DNA of 64,000 bases from Velocimicrobium porci (lineage in GTDB: Bacteria; Bacillota; Clostridia; Lachnospirales; Lachnospiraceae): assembly GCF_009696045.1 (NCBI RefSeq), contig NZ_VUMT01000001.1:62001-126000 (forward strand). Reading direction: 5' to 3'. Shown here in pieces: positions 38,067-46,511 of this stretch. Within the stretch, counting starts at the first letter, position 1. Every line of letters starts with the position of its first letter. The position numbers were made by a program, and so were the translations under genes. The notes under the pieces are model-generated. The model ran no database searches. It had not been told where the DNA came from and saw nothing but the letters and a program-made list of their open reading frames with translations.

Positions 38067-38972
38067 TTAATCTAACAATAAATTTCTCACATTTATCATT
38101 CCCCACCCTTGTTTTTCAAACTCATATCCTACATCAACTGCTCTATTTTTTAACCGAATTTTAACCTCTCTGGGCGTCATATTTGGGTGTTTCGACAACA
38201 GTAAAGCAACTGCCCCTGCAACAACAGGTGTTGCCATCGAAGTTCCACTTTTGACTGCATACCCAACCCTGTTGTTCATACAAGATACAATATTAGTACC
38301 AGGTGCTATTATCTCAGGTTTTACAATACACTCCTGGGTTGGTCCCCTGCTCGAATAATCTTTTCTTCGATTCCCTGCAATCTCGACTAATACATCATCA
38401 TCCGATGCTCCAACCGTAATTATTTTGCGGCTGTTTCCCGGAGCCCCAATTGATTTCGGATTAGGACCATTGTTCCCTGCAGCTGCCAGAACAATAATCC
38501 CGCTATCCCAAACTTTATTTACACCTTGAACTAAAAGAGAATTCTCATCAATTTCTTTATCCGATCCCGTGCCAACAGAAATATTCATAATACGAATATT
38601 ATATTTCTTTCTATTTGCAATAATCCAGTCCATACCCTCCAGTACATCTGAAATATTGCCATTTCCTTTATAATCTAAAACTTTTACGCCGATTAGATGA
38701 CATCTTGGTGCAATCCCAACATATCTTCCATCCGAAGCTTCGCCACTCCCGCCTAAAATGCCCGATACATGACTTCCATGCCCGTTATCGTCATAATTTT
38801 CTTTTCTTCCATTTATAACATCTTTAAAAGCTACAATTCTGCTTTGATGATTATAAAAAAAGTCTATATGATTCGCAATTCCTGTATCAACAACTGCAAT
38901 TCCTATATCCTGTCCAAGAAACTGGTTTTTATGAGCCCAACTTAAATCAATTAATCTTGCAACCCGATTCAT
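38067..38972 (-). CDS. Subtilisin-like serine protease, probably intracellular
   Basis: 301 aa S8 peptidase. The triad is complete: Asp in IAVVDTGIANH (near residue 29), His in DDNGHGSHVSGIL (near 66) and Ser in SGTSMATPVVAG (near 245), with oxyanion Asn in AAAGNNGPNP. There is no signal peptide or I9 propeptide, so it resembles the AprX/ISP intracellular group, which depend on other activation control. It precedes comFB on the same strand. Substrate unknown. Confidence 0.9.
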   Translation of the reverse strand: MNRVARLIDLSWAHKNQFLGQDIGIAVVDTGIANHIDFFYNHQSRIVAFKDVINGRKENYDDNGHGSHVSGILGGSGEASDGRYVGIAPRCHLIGVKVLDYKGNGNISDVLEGMDWIIANRKKYNIRIMNISVGTGSDKEIDENSLLVQGVNKVWDSGIIVLAAAGNNGPNPKSIGAPGNSRKIITVGASDDDVLVEIAGNRRKDYSSRGPTQECIVKPEIIAPGTNIVSCMNNRVGYAVKSGTSMATPVVAGAVALLLSKHPNMTPREVKIRLKNRAVDVGYEFEKQGWGMINVRNLLLD

Positions 38973-39049
38973 ATTACATAAAAAACCTTCCTGTTTTTTA
39001 TATCATATTCGGTTTTCACTTCAGAAGTGACAATATCAACAAATTTCTT

Positions 39050-39520
39050 TTATAATGTTTTGGCACGCTCTGTAATACTTTTTTTAAAATTAATTATCGT
39101 ATGATCATATTCTTTATCCATATAAGTAGAAGTTATCATAAAATCTGCTGTAGCCTTATTATTCGCAATCGGAATATCATATACCTGTGCAATGCGAAGT
39201 AATGCTTTTACATCCGGGTCATGAGGCTGTGCTTCCAGCGGATCAGAGAAGAAAATTACAAAATCAATTTTTCCTTCTACAATTTTAGCACCAATCTGCT
39301 GATCGCCACCAAGAGGACCACTATTATAACCTCTGACCGGCAAGTTTGTTTTATCAGTAATCATTCTGGCGGTTGTTCCGGTGCCGCATAAAAAATGCTG
39401 TTTTAAAATTTCCTTATGCTGTTCGCACCATTCAATCAATTCCGCTTTCTTATTATCATGGGCAATCAATGCAATGTTTTTTTGCCTTTGAATTGTTAAT
39501 GTAATAAACTTATCTTCCAA
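39050..39520 (-). CDS. mgsA: Methylglyoxal synthase
   Basis: 156 aa enzyme turning dihydroxyacetone phosphate into methylglyoxal and phosphate. ALIAHDNKKAELIEWC near residue 16, LCGTGTTARMI near 45, SGPLGGDQQIGAKI near 67 and FFSDPLEAQPHDPDV near 90, with the catalytic Asp, are all family marks. A TTG start at 39518-39520 is chosen because AAGGAGG lies eight bases ahead and gives the normal length; the frame continues open for 28 codons upstream without a better site. Confidence 0.92.
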   Translation of the reverse strand: MEDKFITLTIQRQKNIALIAHDNKKAELIEWCEQHKEILKQHFLCGTGTTARMITDKTNLPVRGYNSGPLGGDQQIGAKIVEGKIDFVIFFSDPLEAQPHDPDVKALLRIAQVYDIPIANNKATADFMITSTYMDKEYDHTIINFKKSITERAKTL

Positions 39521-39671
39521 TTTAACTTCCTCCTTAGCATTATAAAATCCTTCTCTACTTTTTATTTTAACATTATACCTCTTTTGTTGCAAATTTATTT
39601 TCAATTTTTTGGAACCATTTCGAACCTACTGACATAAGATACATTGTAAAAGATTTTAGGAGGAAAACAAC

Positions 39672-39887
39672 ATGAGTGATTTAGCTGCAACAAACTGTGG
39701 ATGTGGATGTAACGAAGGAGGAAATAACATTATTTGGATTTTAATCTTACTATTCTGCTGCGGTAATGGCAATGGCTGTGGAAACGGAATTTTCGGTGGA
39801 AACAACGATTGCGGATGCATTATCGTAATTCTTTTACTTCTTTGCTGCTGTGGAAATGGTAATGGTTTTCAATCCCTTTGCTGCTAA
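39672..39887 (+). CDS. Small Cys/Gly-rich hydrophobic protein
   Basis: 71 aa with about 15 cysteines. After NCGCGCNEGG comes a hydrophobic run (NNIIWILILLF), CCGNGNGCGNGIFGGNNDCGC, a second hydrophobic run (IIVILLLL), and CCCGNGNGFQSLCC: two near-repeats of a hydrophobic helix plus a CC-GNGNG block. RBS AGGAGG lies before ATG and a strong terminator follows, so it is a genuine single-gene unit. Similar Firmicute ORFs carry the misleading label chorion-class high-cysteine protein. Function unknown; membrane or spore/envelope association, or metal binding, is possible. Confidence 0.8.
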   Translation: MSDLAATNCGCGCNEGGNNIIWILILLFCCGNGNGCGNGIFGGNNDCGCIIVILLLLCCCGNGNGFQSLCC

Positions 39888-39903
39888 TTAGTTTTTTGAA
39901 AGC

Positions 39904-39938
39904 TGGTGTTGGAGCTTAGCTCCGGCACCACTTTTTTT
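39904..39938 (+). terminator. Terminator after the Cys/Gly-rich gene
   Basis: Arms 39904-39915 and 39919-39930 (TGGTG..GGAGC / GCTCC..CACCA, two G-U pairs, three-base loop) followed by CTTTTTTT. Confidence 0.88.
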
Positions 39939-39984
39939 ATTTTTTTAGAGGTCGTAAACATGACCTCTAAAAATAGTTTTACAA

Positions 39985-40143
39985 TTACTTTTCTTTCTCA
40001 TAACATTTTCTGCACGGTTCACATTCCAAATCAATTTCATAAATCGTATCATCTTCAATTACTAATTCCGTATGTTCCACTCGTTTATTTTTAATCTTTT
40101 TTTCAAAAGAATTTTTACTTTTATAATCACTATCCCGCTTCAT
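39985..40143 (-). CDS. 52-aa protein with a C-terminal CxxCxxC motif
   Basis: Short gene MKRDSDYKSKNSFEKK to the end CEPCRKCYEKEK. GGAGG lies eight bases before ATG (40141-40143). The first half is highly basic, the second acidic (EDDTIYEIDLE), then CEPCRKC, which could bind zinc or a cluster. It lies 56 bases beyond the stop of the RACo-like gene on the same strand and may be cotranscribed. A 39-base inverted repeat (about 39938-39975) follows, without a T run. No family recognised. Confidence 0.6.
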   Translation of the reverse strand: MKRDSDYKSKNSFEKKIKNKRVEHTELVIEDDTIYEIDLECEPCRKCYEKEK

Positions 40144-40198
40144 ATTTCATTCCTCCATACTTACTACATTATAATATATGAAGTTATAGGACTATTTG

Positions 40199-41836
40199 CT
40201 ATCCCGCAAAATCCATGCAAGACAAAAACATTTTTTGAAACTCTGAATCCGATGCAAGCTCTAGCACTTCCGTTTGTCTTGCAAGTTTTTCACATCGCAG
40301 AATTGCCTGTTCATCACAAAGCACTTCCTTTGCTCCCTCTCCTGCTGCATTTCCTAACACAACGGTTTTTCCTCTCCATTCCTTTGGAATAAGTCCAATC
40401 AAAAAAGCACTCTCAATCGACATAAAACTGCCAAACGCACCCGCAAGAAATACGTTTTTAATATCCTTTTTTTCCCAGTTCTTTTTTTTCAATAAACTTA
40501 AAATTCCGGCTAAAATTGCGGCTTTGGCAAGCTGAAGTTCTCTTATATCCTGCTGTGTAATATAAATTCCCTGTTCCCGTTCTGTCATAGATGGAAACAC
40601 TAATATAAAAGCTTTTTCTCCATTTATCTCACAGAGGCGGTTTTGATTTTGTTTTGCCTCAAATTGTTTCAATTCCTTTTTTTCACAAATTCTTCCTGTT
40701 TTATCAATAAAACCATAAGACAACATAACAGCCACTGCATCAATTAATCCCGAACCACATATGCCAGCCGGCTTTGCTTTGTCAATTGTTGCAACTGCAA
40801 TTTGTCCCCGTTCCATCCAAACATGGTCAATGGCTCCGCTTGCTCCCCTCATCCCACAAACAATATTCGCCCCCTCCAGTGCCGGTCCTGCTGCAGTGGA
40901 ACAGGCAATTGTTGTTGTCTTATTTCCAATTACAATTTCACCATTTGTCCCAATATCAATCAGACATGAAAGATTCTCTGTTTCATCAAGATTAGCATTT
41001 AACATCGCAGAGGATGTGTCTGCCCCGACAAATCCTCCAATATTAGGAAGAAATAAAACATATCCATCTGAATTCATATGAAACATTGTTTCCTTTCCTT
41101 TTCTCCAAAACCAACGGTAGAAACCAGGATGATATGGCACTTTTAGCAGGCTTTCAATTGAAATTCCGGCTAAAAAATGATTCATACAGACATTTCCGGC
41201 TATCGACACTGCAAGAATTTGCTCTTTATTAATCCCTATTTTTCCCCTCATATGGTGCAATAATTGATTCAATCCTTCGAACGTTTTTGTTTGTAGCTCT
41301 GTTGCGCCATGAACTGCCGCATACCGGCATCGTTCCATAACATCAGCCCCATAAACTGTCTGAGGATTTAACATGCTATCTGCTGCAATTTGTTTTCCTG
41401 TACTTCCATCCATTAAATAACCTACAATTGTAGTCGTTCCTATATCAAATGCCACCATATACCAATCATCTGACTTAAGCTTTAATTGTACCTGCCTCCC
41501 TTGAAAGGAAAACAGAGCCCCATTCCCCGTCTTACTTTCTTCCATTTTCAAAATTGGATTCCAAAAAAATGGAAAATTCTTTCCTTCTGAAAGTATATGA
41601 TGCTCTGCAACCTCTGGCAGATAAACACTTAAATCTTCTAAAACAAAAGTTTTACATGCCAAAACATCTTTTTTCCTTCCGCCTGCGCAAATTGTAACTT
41701 TACATTTCTTACAATTTCCATTACCTCCACATGGTGCATCTAGTATAATGCCAGCCTGTCTGGCAGCATTCAATATTGTAGAACCTTCTTCAACAAACTG
41801 TTCTATATTTATAGGATAAAATGTAACTTTGTACAT
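40199..41836 (-). CDS. RACo-like protein: [2Fe-2S] ferredoxin domain fused to an ASKHA ATPase
   Basis: 545 aa. N-terminal plant-type ferredoxin domain with CGGNGNCKKCKV (near residue 36-45) and a fourth Cys in VLACKT; then a linker and the DUF4445/ASKHA part with FDIGTTTIVGYLMD (near 150), CLIDIGTNGEIVIG (near 290), CSTAAGPALEGA and LAGAFGSF near 475. Such proteins use ATP to re-reduce inactive corrinoid proteins of methyltransferase systems. No corrinoid protein or methyltransferase is adjacent, so the client is unknown. ATG 41834-41836 follows GGAGG; a consensus promoter lies 40 bases upstream. Confidence 0.85.
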   Translation of the reverse strand: MYKVTFYPINIEQFVEEGSTILNAARQAGIILDAPCGGNGNCKKCKVTICAGGRKKDVLACKTFVLEDLSVYLPEVAEHHILSEGKNFPFFWNPILKMEESKTGNGALFSFQGRQVQLKLKSDDWYMVAFDIGTTTIVGYLMDGSTGKQIAADSMLNPQTVYGADVMERCRYAAVHGATELQTKTFEGLNQLLHHMRGKIGINKEQILAVSIAGNVCMNHFLAGISIESLLKVPYHPGFYRWFWRKGKETMFHMNSDGYVLFLPNIGGFVGADTSSAMLNANLDETENLSCLIDIGTNGEIVIGNKTTTIACSTAAGPALEGANIVCGMRGASGAIDHVWMERGQIAVATIDKAKPAGICGSGLIDAVAVMLSYGFIDKTGRICEKKELKQFEAKQNQNRLCEINGEKAFILVFPSMTEREQGIYITQQDIRELQLAKAAILAGILSLLKKKNWEKKDIKNVFLAGAFGSFMSIESAFLIGLIPKEWRGKTVVLGNAAGEGAKEVLCDEQAILRCEKLARQTEVLELASDSEFQKMFLSCMDFAG

Positions 41837-41876
41837 CAAAAACCTCCATTCCACCTGAACTCTCTTATTTATTTTT

Positions 41877-41905
41877 ATTCTAAAATTTGTTTTTTTCTTT
41901 GTCAA
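41877..41905 (-). promoter_or_regulatory. Promoter of the RACo-like gene
   Basis: Minus strand TTGACA (complement of 41900-41905), 17-base spacer, TAGAAT (complement of 41877-41882). Confidence 0.8.
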
Positions 41906-41929
41906 ATTTATTCCTGAAGCGCAACAGAA

Positions 41930-42129
41930 AACACATGAATGGAAGGTAGTAACAAAGTGGACAAGTCCACCTCAACTCCCTGTATCCCTCACTCATGAGG
42001 GACTTGCTCCACTTTGCGTGCCAGATGCGTGTTGCATGCTTTTTGCAACAATACTCCTTTCGCATCTGTGCACATCCTCGCGGAGCGTTTTTGCTTTATA
42101 AGAGACAAAGTTTCCTATAAAGTAAAAAA
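41930..42129. repeat. Structured intergenic element with nested inverted repeats; ends in copy 2 of the palindrome
   Basis: This gene-free stretch is full of inverted repeats. CAAAGTGGA..AAGTCC pairs with GGACTT..CCACTTTG and encloses CCCTCA/TGAGGG; AGATGCG pairs with CGCATCT and encloses GTTGCA/TGCAAC. At 42082-42129 it carries a decayed copy of the palindrome found at 25194. A 61-codon open frame crosses it but is better explained by the repeat. I read it as a mobile or repetitive intergenic element, not a gene. Confidence 0.6.
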
Positions 42130-42172
42130 AGCTACTGTAAAACAAATCCGAATCGTTTATTTTACAGTAGCT
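42130..42172 (-). terminator. Terminator after rubrerythrin gene
   Basis: Seventeen-base arms (42130-42146 and 42156-42172) with one mismatch, followed on the minus strand by TTTTTTTAC. Located 26 bases after the rbr stop. Confidence 0.88.
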
Positions 42173-42197
42173 GGTTTTCCTTTTTAATTACTAATAA

Positions 42198-42737
42198 TTA
42201 ATAATTTTCAGCCTTTATCTGAAAATATGCCTTTGGATGTGCACACACCGGACATACTTCAGGTGCTTTCTTTCCAATTACAATATGACCGCAATTTGCA
42301 CATTGCCATATTGTATCGCCATCTCTCGAAAATACAATATCTTCTTTTATATTAGAAAGCAGCTTACGATAACGCTCCTCATGTTCCTTCTCTATCTTTC
42401 CTACCTCTTCAAACAAAAAGGCAATGTCATCAAATCCTTCTTCCTTTGCTTCTTTCGCAAATTGATCATACATCTCTGTCCATTCGTAATTTTCTCCAGC
42501 TGCCGCATCTTCGAGATTTTCCACAGTTGTTCCAATTCCATCATGTAATAATTTATACCAAATCTTTGCATGCTCTTTTTCATTGTTTGCTGTTTCTTCA
42601 AAGATAGAAGCAATCTGTACATAACCTTCTTTTTTTGCTTTCGAGGCAAAATATGTATATTTATTTCTTGCCTGAGATTCACCTGCAAATGCTGCTAAAA
42701 GATTTGCTTCTGTTTTTGTACCACTTAATTTTCCCAT
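42198..42737 (-). CDS. rbr: Rubrerythrin
   Basis: 179 aa non-haem iron peroxidase that removes hydrogen peroxide in anaerobes. Di-iron ligands are in [11 protein letters not shown] (near residue 16), [14 protein letters not shown] (near 47) and [14 protein letters not shown] (near 108); the C-terminal rubredoxin-type centre is [10 protein letters not shown] and [20 protein letters not shown] lies before ATG. Cytoplasmic, single gene with its own promoter and terminator. Confidence 0.96.
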   Translation of the reverse strand: MGKLSGTKTEANLLAAFAGESQARNKYTYFASKAKKEGYVQIASIFEETANNEKEHAKIWYKLLHDGIGTTVENLEDAAAGENYEWTEMYDQFAKEAKEEGFDDIAFLFEEVGKIEKEHEERYRKLLSNIKEDIVFSRDGDTIWQCANCGHIVIGKKAPEVCPVCAHPKAYFQIKAENY

Positions 42738-42772
42738 AGTTACATCCTCCTTTGAATTAATTTGATATACTT

Positions 42773-42800
42773 ATCATAAAGTTTTTTTACAAAAAGTCAA
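42773..42800 (-). promoter_or_regulatory. rbr promoter
   Basis: Minus strand TTGACT (complement of 42795-42800), 16-base spacer, TATGAT (complement of 42773-42778). No obvious PerR box was recognised next to it. The -35 lies against the end of aroC. Confidence 0.68.
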
Positions 42801-42802
42801 TA

Positions 42803-43906
42803 CTATTTCATATAAAATTCACAAATTTTATCCAAACGTGAGGTCATATTCTGAAAAATCATATCTACCAAAGTAATTGCCGCCATAGACTCCACCACCA
42901 CTACAGCTCTAGGTACAATGATTGGATCATGGCGGCCTGTTACTATAATTGGAACTGCTTCACCGTTATTATTGACTGTATTCTGAAGTTGCCCTATCGA
43001 CGGAGTTGGTTTAAATGCTGCCCGGAAAATAATCTCTGAACCATCACTGATTCCTCCTAAAATTCCTCCTGCATAATTCGTTTTCTTTTGAACTCTTTGC
43101 ATTTCATCTACACAAAATTCATCATTTTGTTCAGAACCATTCATACTCGCCGCCTGAAAGCCTGAACCAATTTCAAATCCTTTAACGGCTCCAATTGACA
43201 TTACCGCTTTTGCAAGATTTGCATCAAGCTTATCAAAAACCGGTTCTCCAATTCCTGCCGGCATGCCTGTAATAATACATTCTACCATTCCTCCTGTAGA
43301 ATCTTTTTTCTCCATCTGCTGTTTTAAGTACTCTTCTGCCTGCCTTGATGCTTCTAAATCCGGCATACAAACCGGACTTTTTTCAATATTTTCCCGATTG
43401 CATCGGCTATAATCAATTGTAATTGTTCCGATTGATTTTGTATAAGCAGTTACTGTAATTTTTAATTGTTTCAAAAGTTCCAAAGCAATTGCGCCAGCCG
43501 CTACTCTTCCAATCGTTTCTCTTCCAGAAGAACGGCCTCCACCTCGGTAATCCCGAAACCCATATTTTTGGTCAAATGTATAATCTGCATGTCCAGGACG
43601 ATATAAAGATGCAAGTTCACTATAATCTTTTGAACGCTGTGTCTGATTAACTACACGCATAGAGATTGGTGTTCCAGTCGTCTTTCCCTCAAAGATTCCT
43701 GATTCAATTACAACTGTATCATTTTCCTTTCTTGGAGTAGAATACTTGTTTTGTCCCGGTTTTCTTCGTTCTAAGTAGGATTGTATCATTTCTTCGCTTA
43801 GTGGAAGTCCTGCCGGGCACCCATCCACTACAACTCCTACTGCTTTTCCGTGGGATTCTCCCCATGTTGTTACTTTGAATTGTGTTCCGTATGTTGATCC
43901 TGACAT
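42803..43906 (-). CDS. aroC: Chorismate synthase
   Basis: 367 aa FMN-dependent enzyme that makes chorismate from EPSP. WGESHGKAVGVVVDGCPAG at the N-terminus, RPGHADYTF and GGGRSSGRETIGRVAAGA near residue 120-135, and RHDPIIVPRAV near 325 are signatures. ATG 43904-43906 (MSGSTYG) follows AGGAGG; the frame is open ten codons further without a ribosome site. No other aro gene is adjacent. Confidence 0.96.
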   Translation of the reverse strand: MSGSTYGTQFKVTTWGESHGKAVGVVVDGCPAGLPLSEEMIQSYLERRKPGQNKYSTPRKENDTVVIESGIFEGKTTGTPISMRVVNQTQRSKDYSELASLYRPGHADYTFDQKYGFRDYRGGGRSSGRETIGRVAAGAIALELLKQLKITVTAYTKSIGTITIDYSRCNRENIEKSPVCMPDLEASRQAEEYLKQQMEKKDSTGGMVECIITGMPAGIGEPVFDKLDANLAKAVMSIGAVKGFEIGSGFQAASMNGSEQNDEFCVDEMQRVQKKTNYAGGILGGISDGSEIIFRAAFKPTPSIGQLQNTVNNNGEAVPIIVTGRHDPIIVPRAVVVVESMAAITLVDMIFQNMTSRLDKICEFYMK

Positions 43907-43997
43907 TTTTTCCTCCTGTACTAGTGACGCAGGCAAGACTGGTAGGAAAAAGTCTTGTCTGCGTTCTCTTGCTGAATTCTGGCTTTCTGCTTAATGT

Positions 43998-44555
43998 TTA
44001 ATTCCTTAATTTTACTCCACAACATGGGCAGTGCTTTGCTATCCCACCATAACGGGTATATGTTGGTATTATATGATGACAATTTGGACATCTGTCTTTT
44101 GCTATTACAAAGTATATATTATATAATATTGTTATGATTATAATTGTTATCCATATGTACTGCATGTGTTTAAACAAGCAAAGAAGGACTGATAAAAGTA
44201 CTATAAACACTGATATGACAAATCTTATAATTGATTTTGACACAATCTCATCAAATTCTTTGATAATCTGAGCTTCGCTTTTTTCTTTTTTTAAATGAAC
44301 AGATTCAGAAAATACATACCCACAATTTCTGCACTTGTCTAAATAGGTAGTTGCTCTTATTGGCAAGCGTTTTTTACATTTAGGACAGCGCCAGCCGATA
44401 TATGCAATTAGGTAAAAAAGTAAAAAGCTTAGAAAGGAACTTGCAAATACGATTATGTTTACTTTTTCTGCTGTCATATTGTATAACAAGGATAATAAGC
44501 TTATTATAAAAAATAGATTAGACACATAACGAAAAAATTTTAATTTTTTTGTCAT
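43998..44555 (-). CDS. Membrane protein with two zinc-ribbon motifs
   Basis: 185 aa, no recognised family. Two helices (about 8-27 and 32-52) are followed by a four-Cys ribbon CPKCKKRLP...CRNCGYVF (near residue 57-82), a linker rich in Lys/Glu, two more helices (about 112-150) and a second ribbon CPNCHHIIP...CPCCGVKLRN. The internal symmetry (two helices plus ribbon, twice) suggests a duplicated unit. It lies 46 bases after the M3 peptidase gene on the same strand. Function unknown. Confidence 0.72.
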   Translation of the reverse strand: MTKKLKFFRYVSNLFFIISLLSLLYNMTAEKVNIIVFASSFLSFLLFYLIAYIGWRCPKCKKRLPIRATTYLDKCRNCGYVFSESVHLKKEKSEAQIIKEFDEIVSKSIIRFVISVFIVLLSVLLCLFKHMQYIWITIIIITILYNIYFVIAKDRCPNCHHIIPTYTRYGGIAKHCPCCGVKLRN

Positions 44556-44601
44556 ACCATATTTCCCCCTTGTACGCTTGTCTTTTATTATTCGCTTATA
44601 T

Positions 44602-46278
44602 TCAAGCTGTTAATTTTTTTTCTAATTTATCAACGATTTCTTTTATGCATCCATCTTCAAATGGACTATTTAGTCCTACTTCTTTTATCATGTTTGTAAA
44701 GAAATCACTGGCTGATAATGTGCATAGTGTAAGATAACTTTCCCACGCTTTTTTGTAGTCTTCGTCCATTTTAACTTTGTACTGCAATGCACAAGTCTGT
44801 GCTAAACAGTAATCAATGTAGTAAAATGGAAAATCATATATATGTAATTGTTTTTGCCAATAACCACCTTTTTCGAAAAATTCGTCTCCTTCATAGTCCA
44901 GATGTGGTTTATATTCTTTTTCTAATTTTTTCCATGCGCTATGACGCTCTGCTGGTGTCATTTCTGGATTTTCATAGACGATATGCTGGAATTCATCTAC
45001 CATACAACCATATGGAATGAAAGCTGCTGCATCTTCTAAATGCATTGCAATGTAATCTTCTGTTCTTTCTCCAAAGAATAGATTCATCCATGGTTCTGTG
45101 AAAAATTCCATCGACATAGAATGAATTTCTGCTGTTTCCATTGTAATATCTGCATGTTCTCTAATCGGATCTTTTCCCGATAAATATCCCTGGAATGCAT
45201 GACCACATTCATGTGTGATGACATCTACATCTCCGCTTGTTCCATTGAAATTAGCAAATACAAATGGTGCATGGTACTCTGGAAGATATGTCATGTATCC
45301 TCCTGCCCGCTTTGTTTTTCTTCCTATTACATCAAATAATTCGTTTTCTGCCATAAAATCGAAGAATTCTTTTGTTTCAATGGAAAGTTCACGATACATT
45401 TTTTGACCATTTTCTATAATTTCTTCTGGCGTTCCCTTTGGAATCGGATTTCCTTCTTGAAAGAATACACTGTCATCGGCAAATGTTAATTTTTCTAACC
45501 CTAAACGCTGTCTTCTTCTGTCATGTAGCTTCTCCGCAAATGGGACAAAATATTCTTTTACCTGCTTACGATAGTTTTCAACCATTTTTTTATCATAGCA
45601 GTTGCGGTTCATTCGGTAATAACCTAATTCGACATAGTTGTCATATCCCATTTCTTGTGCCTGCTTTGTACGATTTTTTACCAATTTATCATAAATGGTA
45701 TCCAGTGTTTCTGCATTTTCTGCAAAAAATCCTGACATTTTTTTTACTGCTTTCTTTCTTACTTCACGGTCTTTATCGGTTAGATATTTTTTCAATAAAG
45801 AAAGATTTAATGTTTCTCCATCCCAGTCAATTTTTGCACTGGCAATTAATTTATCATACTGGGTTACTAAAGCATTCTCTTCCTGCATTAATGGTATCAA
45901 TTTTTTATCAAATGATTTCATGTTTATTTCTATATTCTTAAATGCTACTTTTCCTATTTTTTCTTCTAGATAATCTCTATATGGTGACTGGTAAAGCATT
46001 TTTGAATAAGTAACAGACAAATTATGTAATTTAGGTTCAATTTCATCATAATAAGTCTGCTCTTTATCATAAAATTCATCCGTTGTATCAATGTCATGAC
46101 GAATATGAGCAATTGTTATCATTGTTTCTACTTTATCATTTAGCTTATAGTATTTCTTGTGTACCTCAAATTGTTCTTCCCCATTCTGTGCCTGTTTGAA
46201 TTCTTTTACTATCTGGTCAAACTCTTTTTCTACTTCCTCATATTGAATTCGCTTATAAGGCATTTCTTTAAATTTCAT
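44602..46278 (-). CDS. M3 family oligoendopeptidase (PepF/thimet type)
   Basis: 558 aa cytoplasmic zinc metallopeptidase that trims oligopeptides. The active site is VITHECGHAFQGY near residue 350 (HExxH), with the third ligand Glu expected in ITMETAEIHSMSMEFF about 25 residues on. N-terminal helical lid is present. Length fits the M3 oligoendopeptidase subgroup of Clostridia (about 560). RBS AGGAG precedes ATG. Monocistronic or with the zinc-ribbon membrane gene. Confidence 0.93.
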   Translation of the reverse strand: MKFKEMPYKRIQYEEVEKEFDQIVKEFKQAQNGEEQFEVHKKYYKLNDKVETMITIAHIRHDIDTTDEFYDKEQTYYDEIEPKLHNLSVTYSKMLYQSPYRDYLEEKIGKVAFKNIEINMKSFDKKLIPLMQEENALVTQYDKLIASAKIDWDGETLNLSLLKKYLTDKDREVRKKAVKKMSGFFAENAETLDTIYDKLVKNRTKQAQEMGYDNYVELGYYRMNRNCYDKKMVENYRKQVKEYFVPFAEKLHDRRRQRLGLEKLTFADDSVFFQEGNPIPKGTPEEIIENGQKMYRELSIETKEFFDFMAENELFDVIGRKTKRAGGYMTYLPEYHAPFVFANFNGTSGDVDVITHECGHAFQGYLSGKDPIREHADITMETAEIHSMSMEFFTEPWMNLFFGERTEDYIAMHLEDAAAFIPYGCMVDEFQHIVYENPEMTPAERHSAWKKLEKEYKPHLDYEGDEFFEKGGYWQKQLHIYDFPFYYIDYCLAQTCALQYKVKMDEDYKKAWESYLTLCTLSASDFFTNMIKEVGLNSPFEDGCIKEIVDKLEKKLTA

Positions 46279-46386
46279 ACTCCTTTTCTCCTTTTCTAAT
46301 TTTCTTACTCTCCTATTTTACCTCATAATAGGAAAGATTTCTAGTGTACAAACGATTCAAAAAACTTTTGTCAAAAATTTCTTTTC

Positions 46387-46445
46387 TTTACAGATAGAAA
46401 AAAGAGTGCTATAGTTATAAAAGCGGCACACCAAAAAGGTGTGTC
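46387..46445 (+). promoter_or_regulatory. Promoter and start-site hairpin ahead of the YitT gene
   Basis: TTTACA (46387-46392), 17 bases, TATAGT (46410-46415), so transcription should start near 46422. Immediately at the 5' end lies an 8-bp hairpin (46425-46432 with 46438-46445, loop AAAAA) followed by TTTTCTT. It may be an early attenuator or a transcript-stabilising 5' hairpin. About 66 bases separate it from the ATG. Confidence 0.6.
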
Positions 46446-46511
46446 TTTTCTTATGCTCTTTACCATAGTAGCGTATTATCACACTAGAAAAAATCAAAGG
46501 AGGAGCTTCTT

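Noticed and set aside
39938-39975. Inverted repeat after the 52-aa gene as a terminator
   Set aside because: The stem (TAGAGGTC/GACCTCTA with flanking A/T pairs) is followed by A, not T, on the minus strand, and no T run follows on the plus strand.
41880-42065. 61-codon open frame (MRKEYCCKKHATRIW...)
   Set aside because: It runs through the nested inverted repeats and the promoter of the RACo-like gene, and the inverted repeats explain it better than a gene does.
45438-45941. 167-codon plus-strand frame
   Set aside because: Entirely antisense to the well-supported M3 peptidase gene and without a ribosome site.
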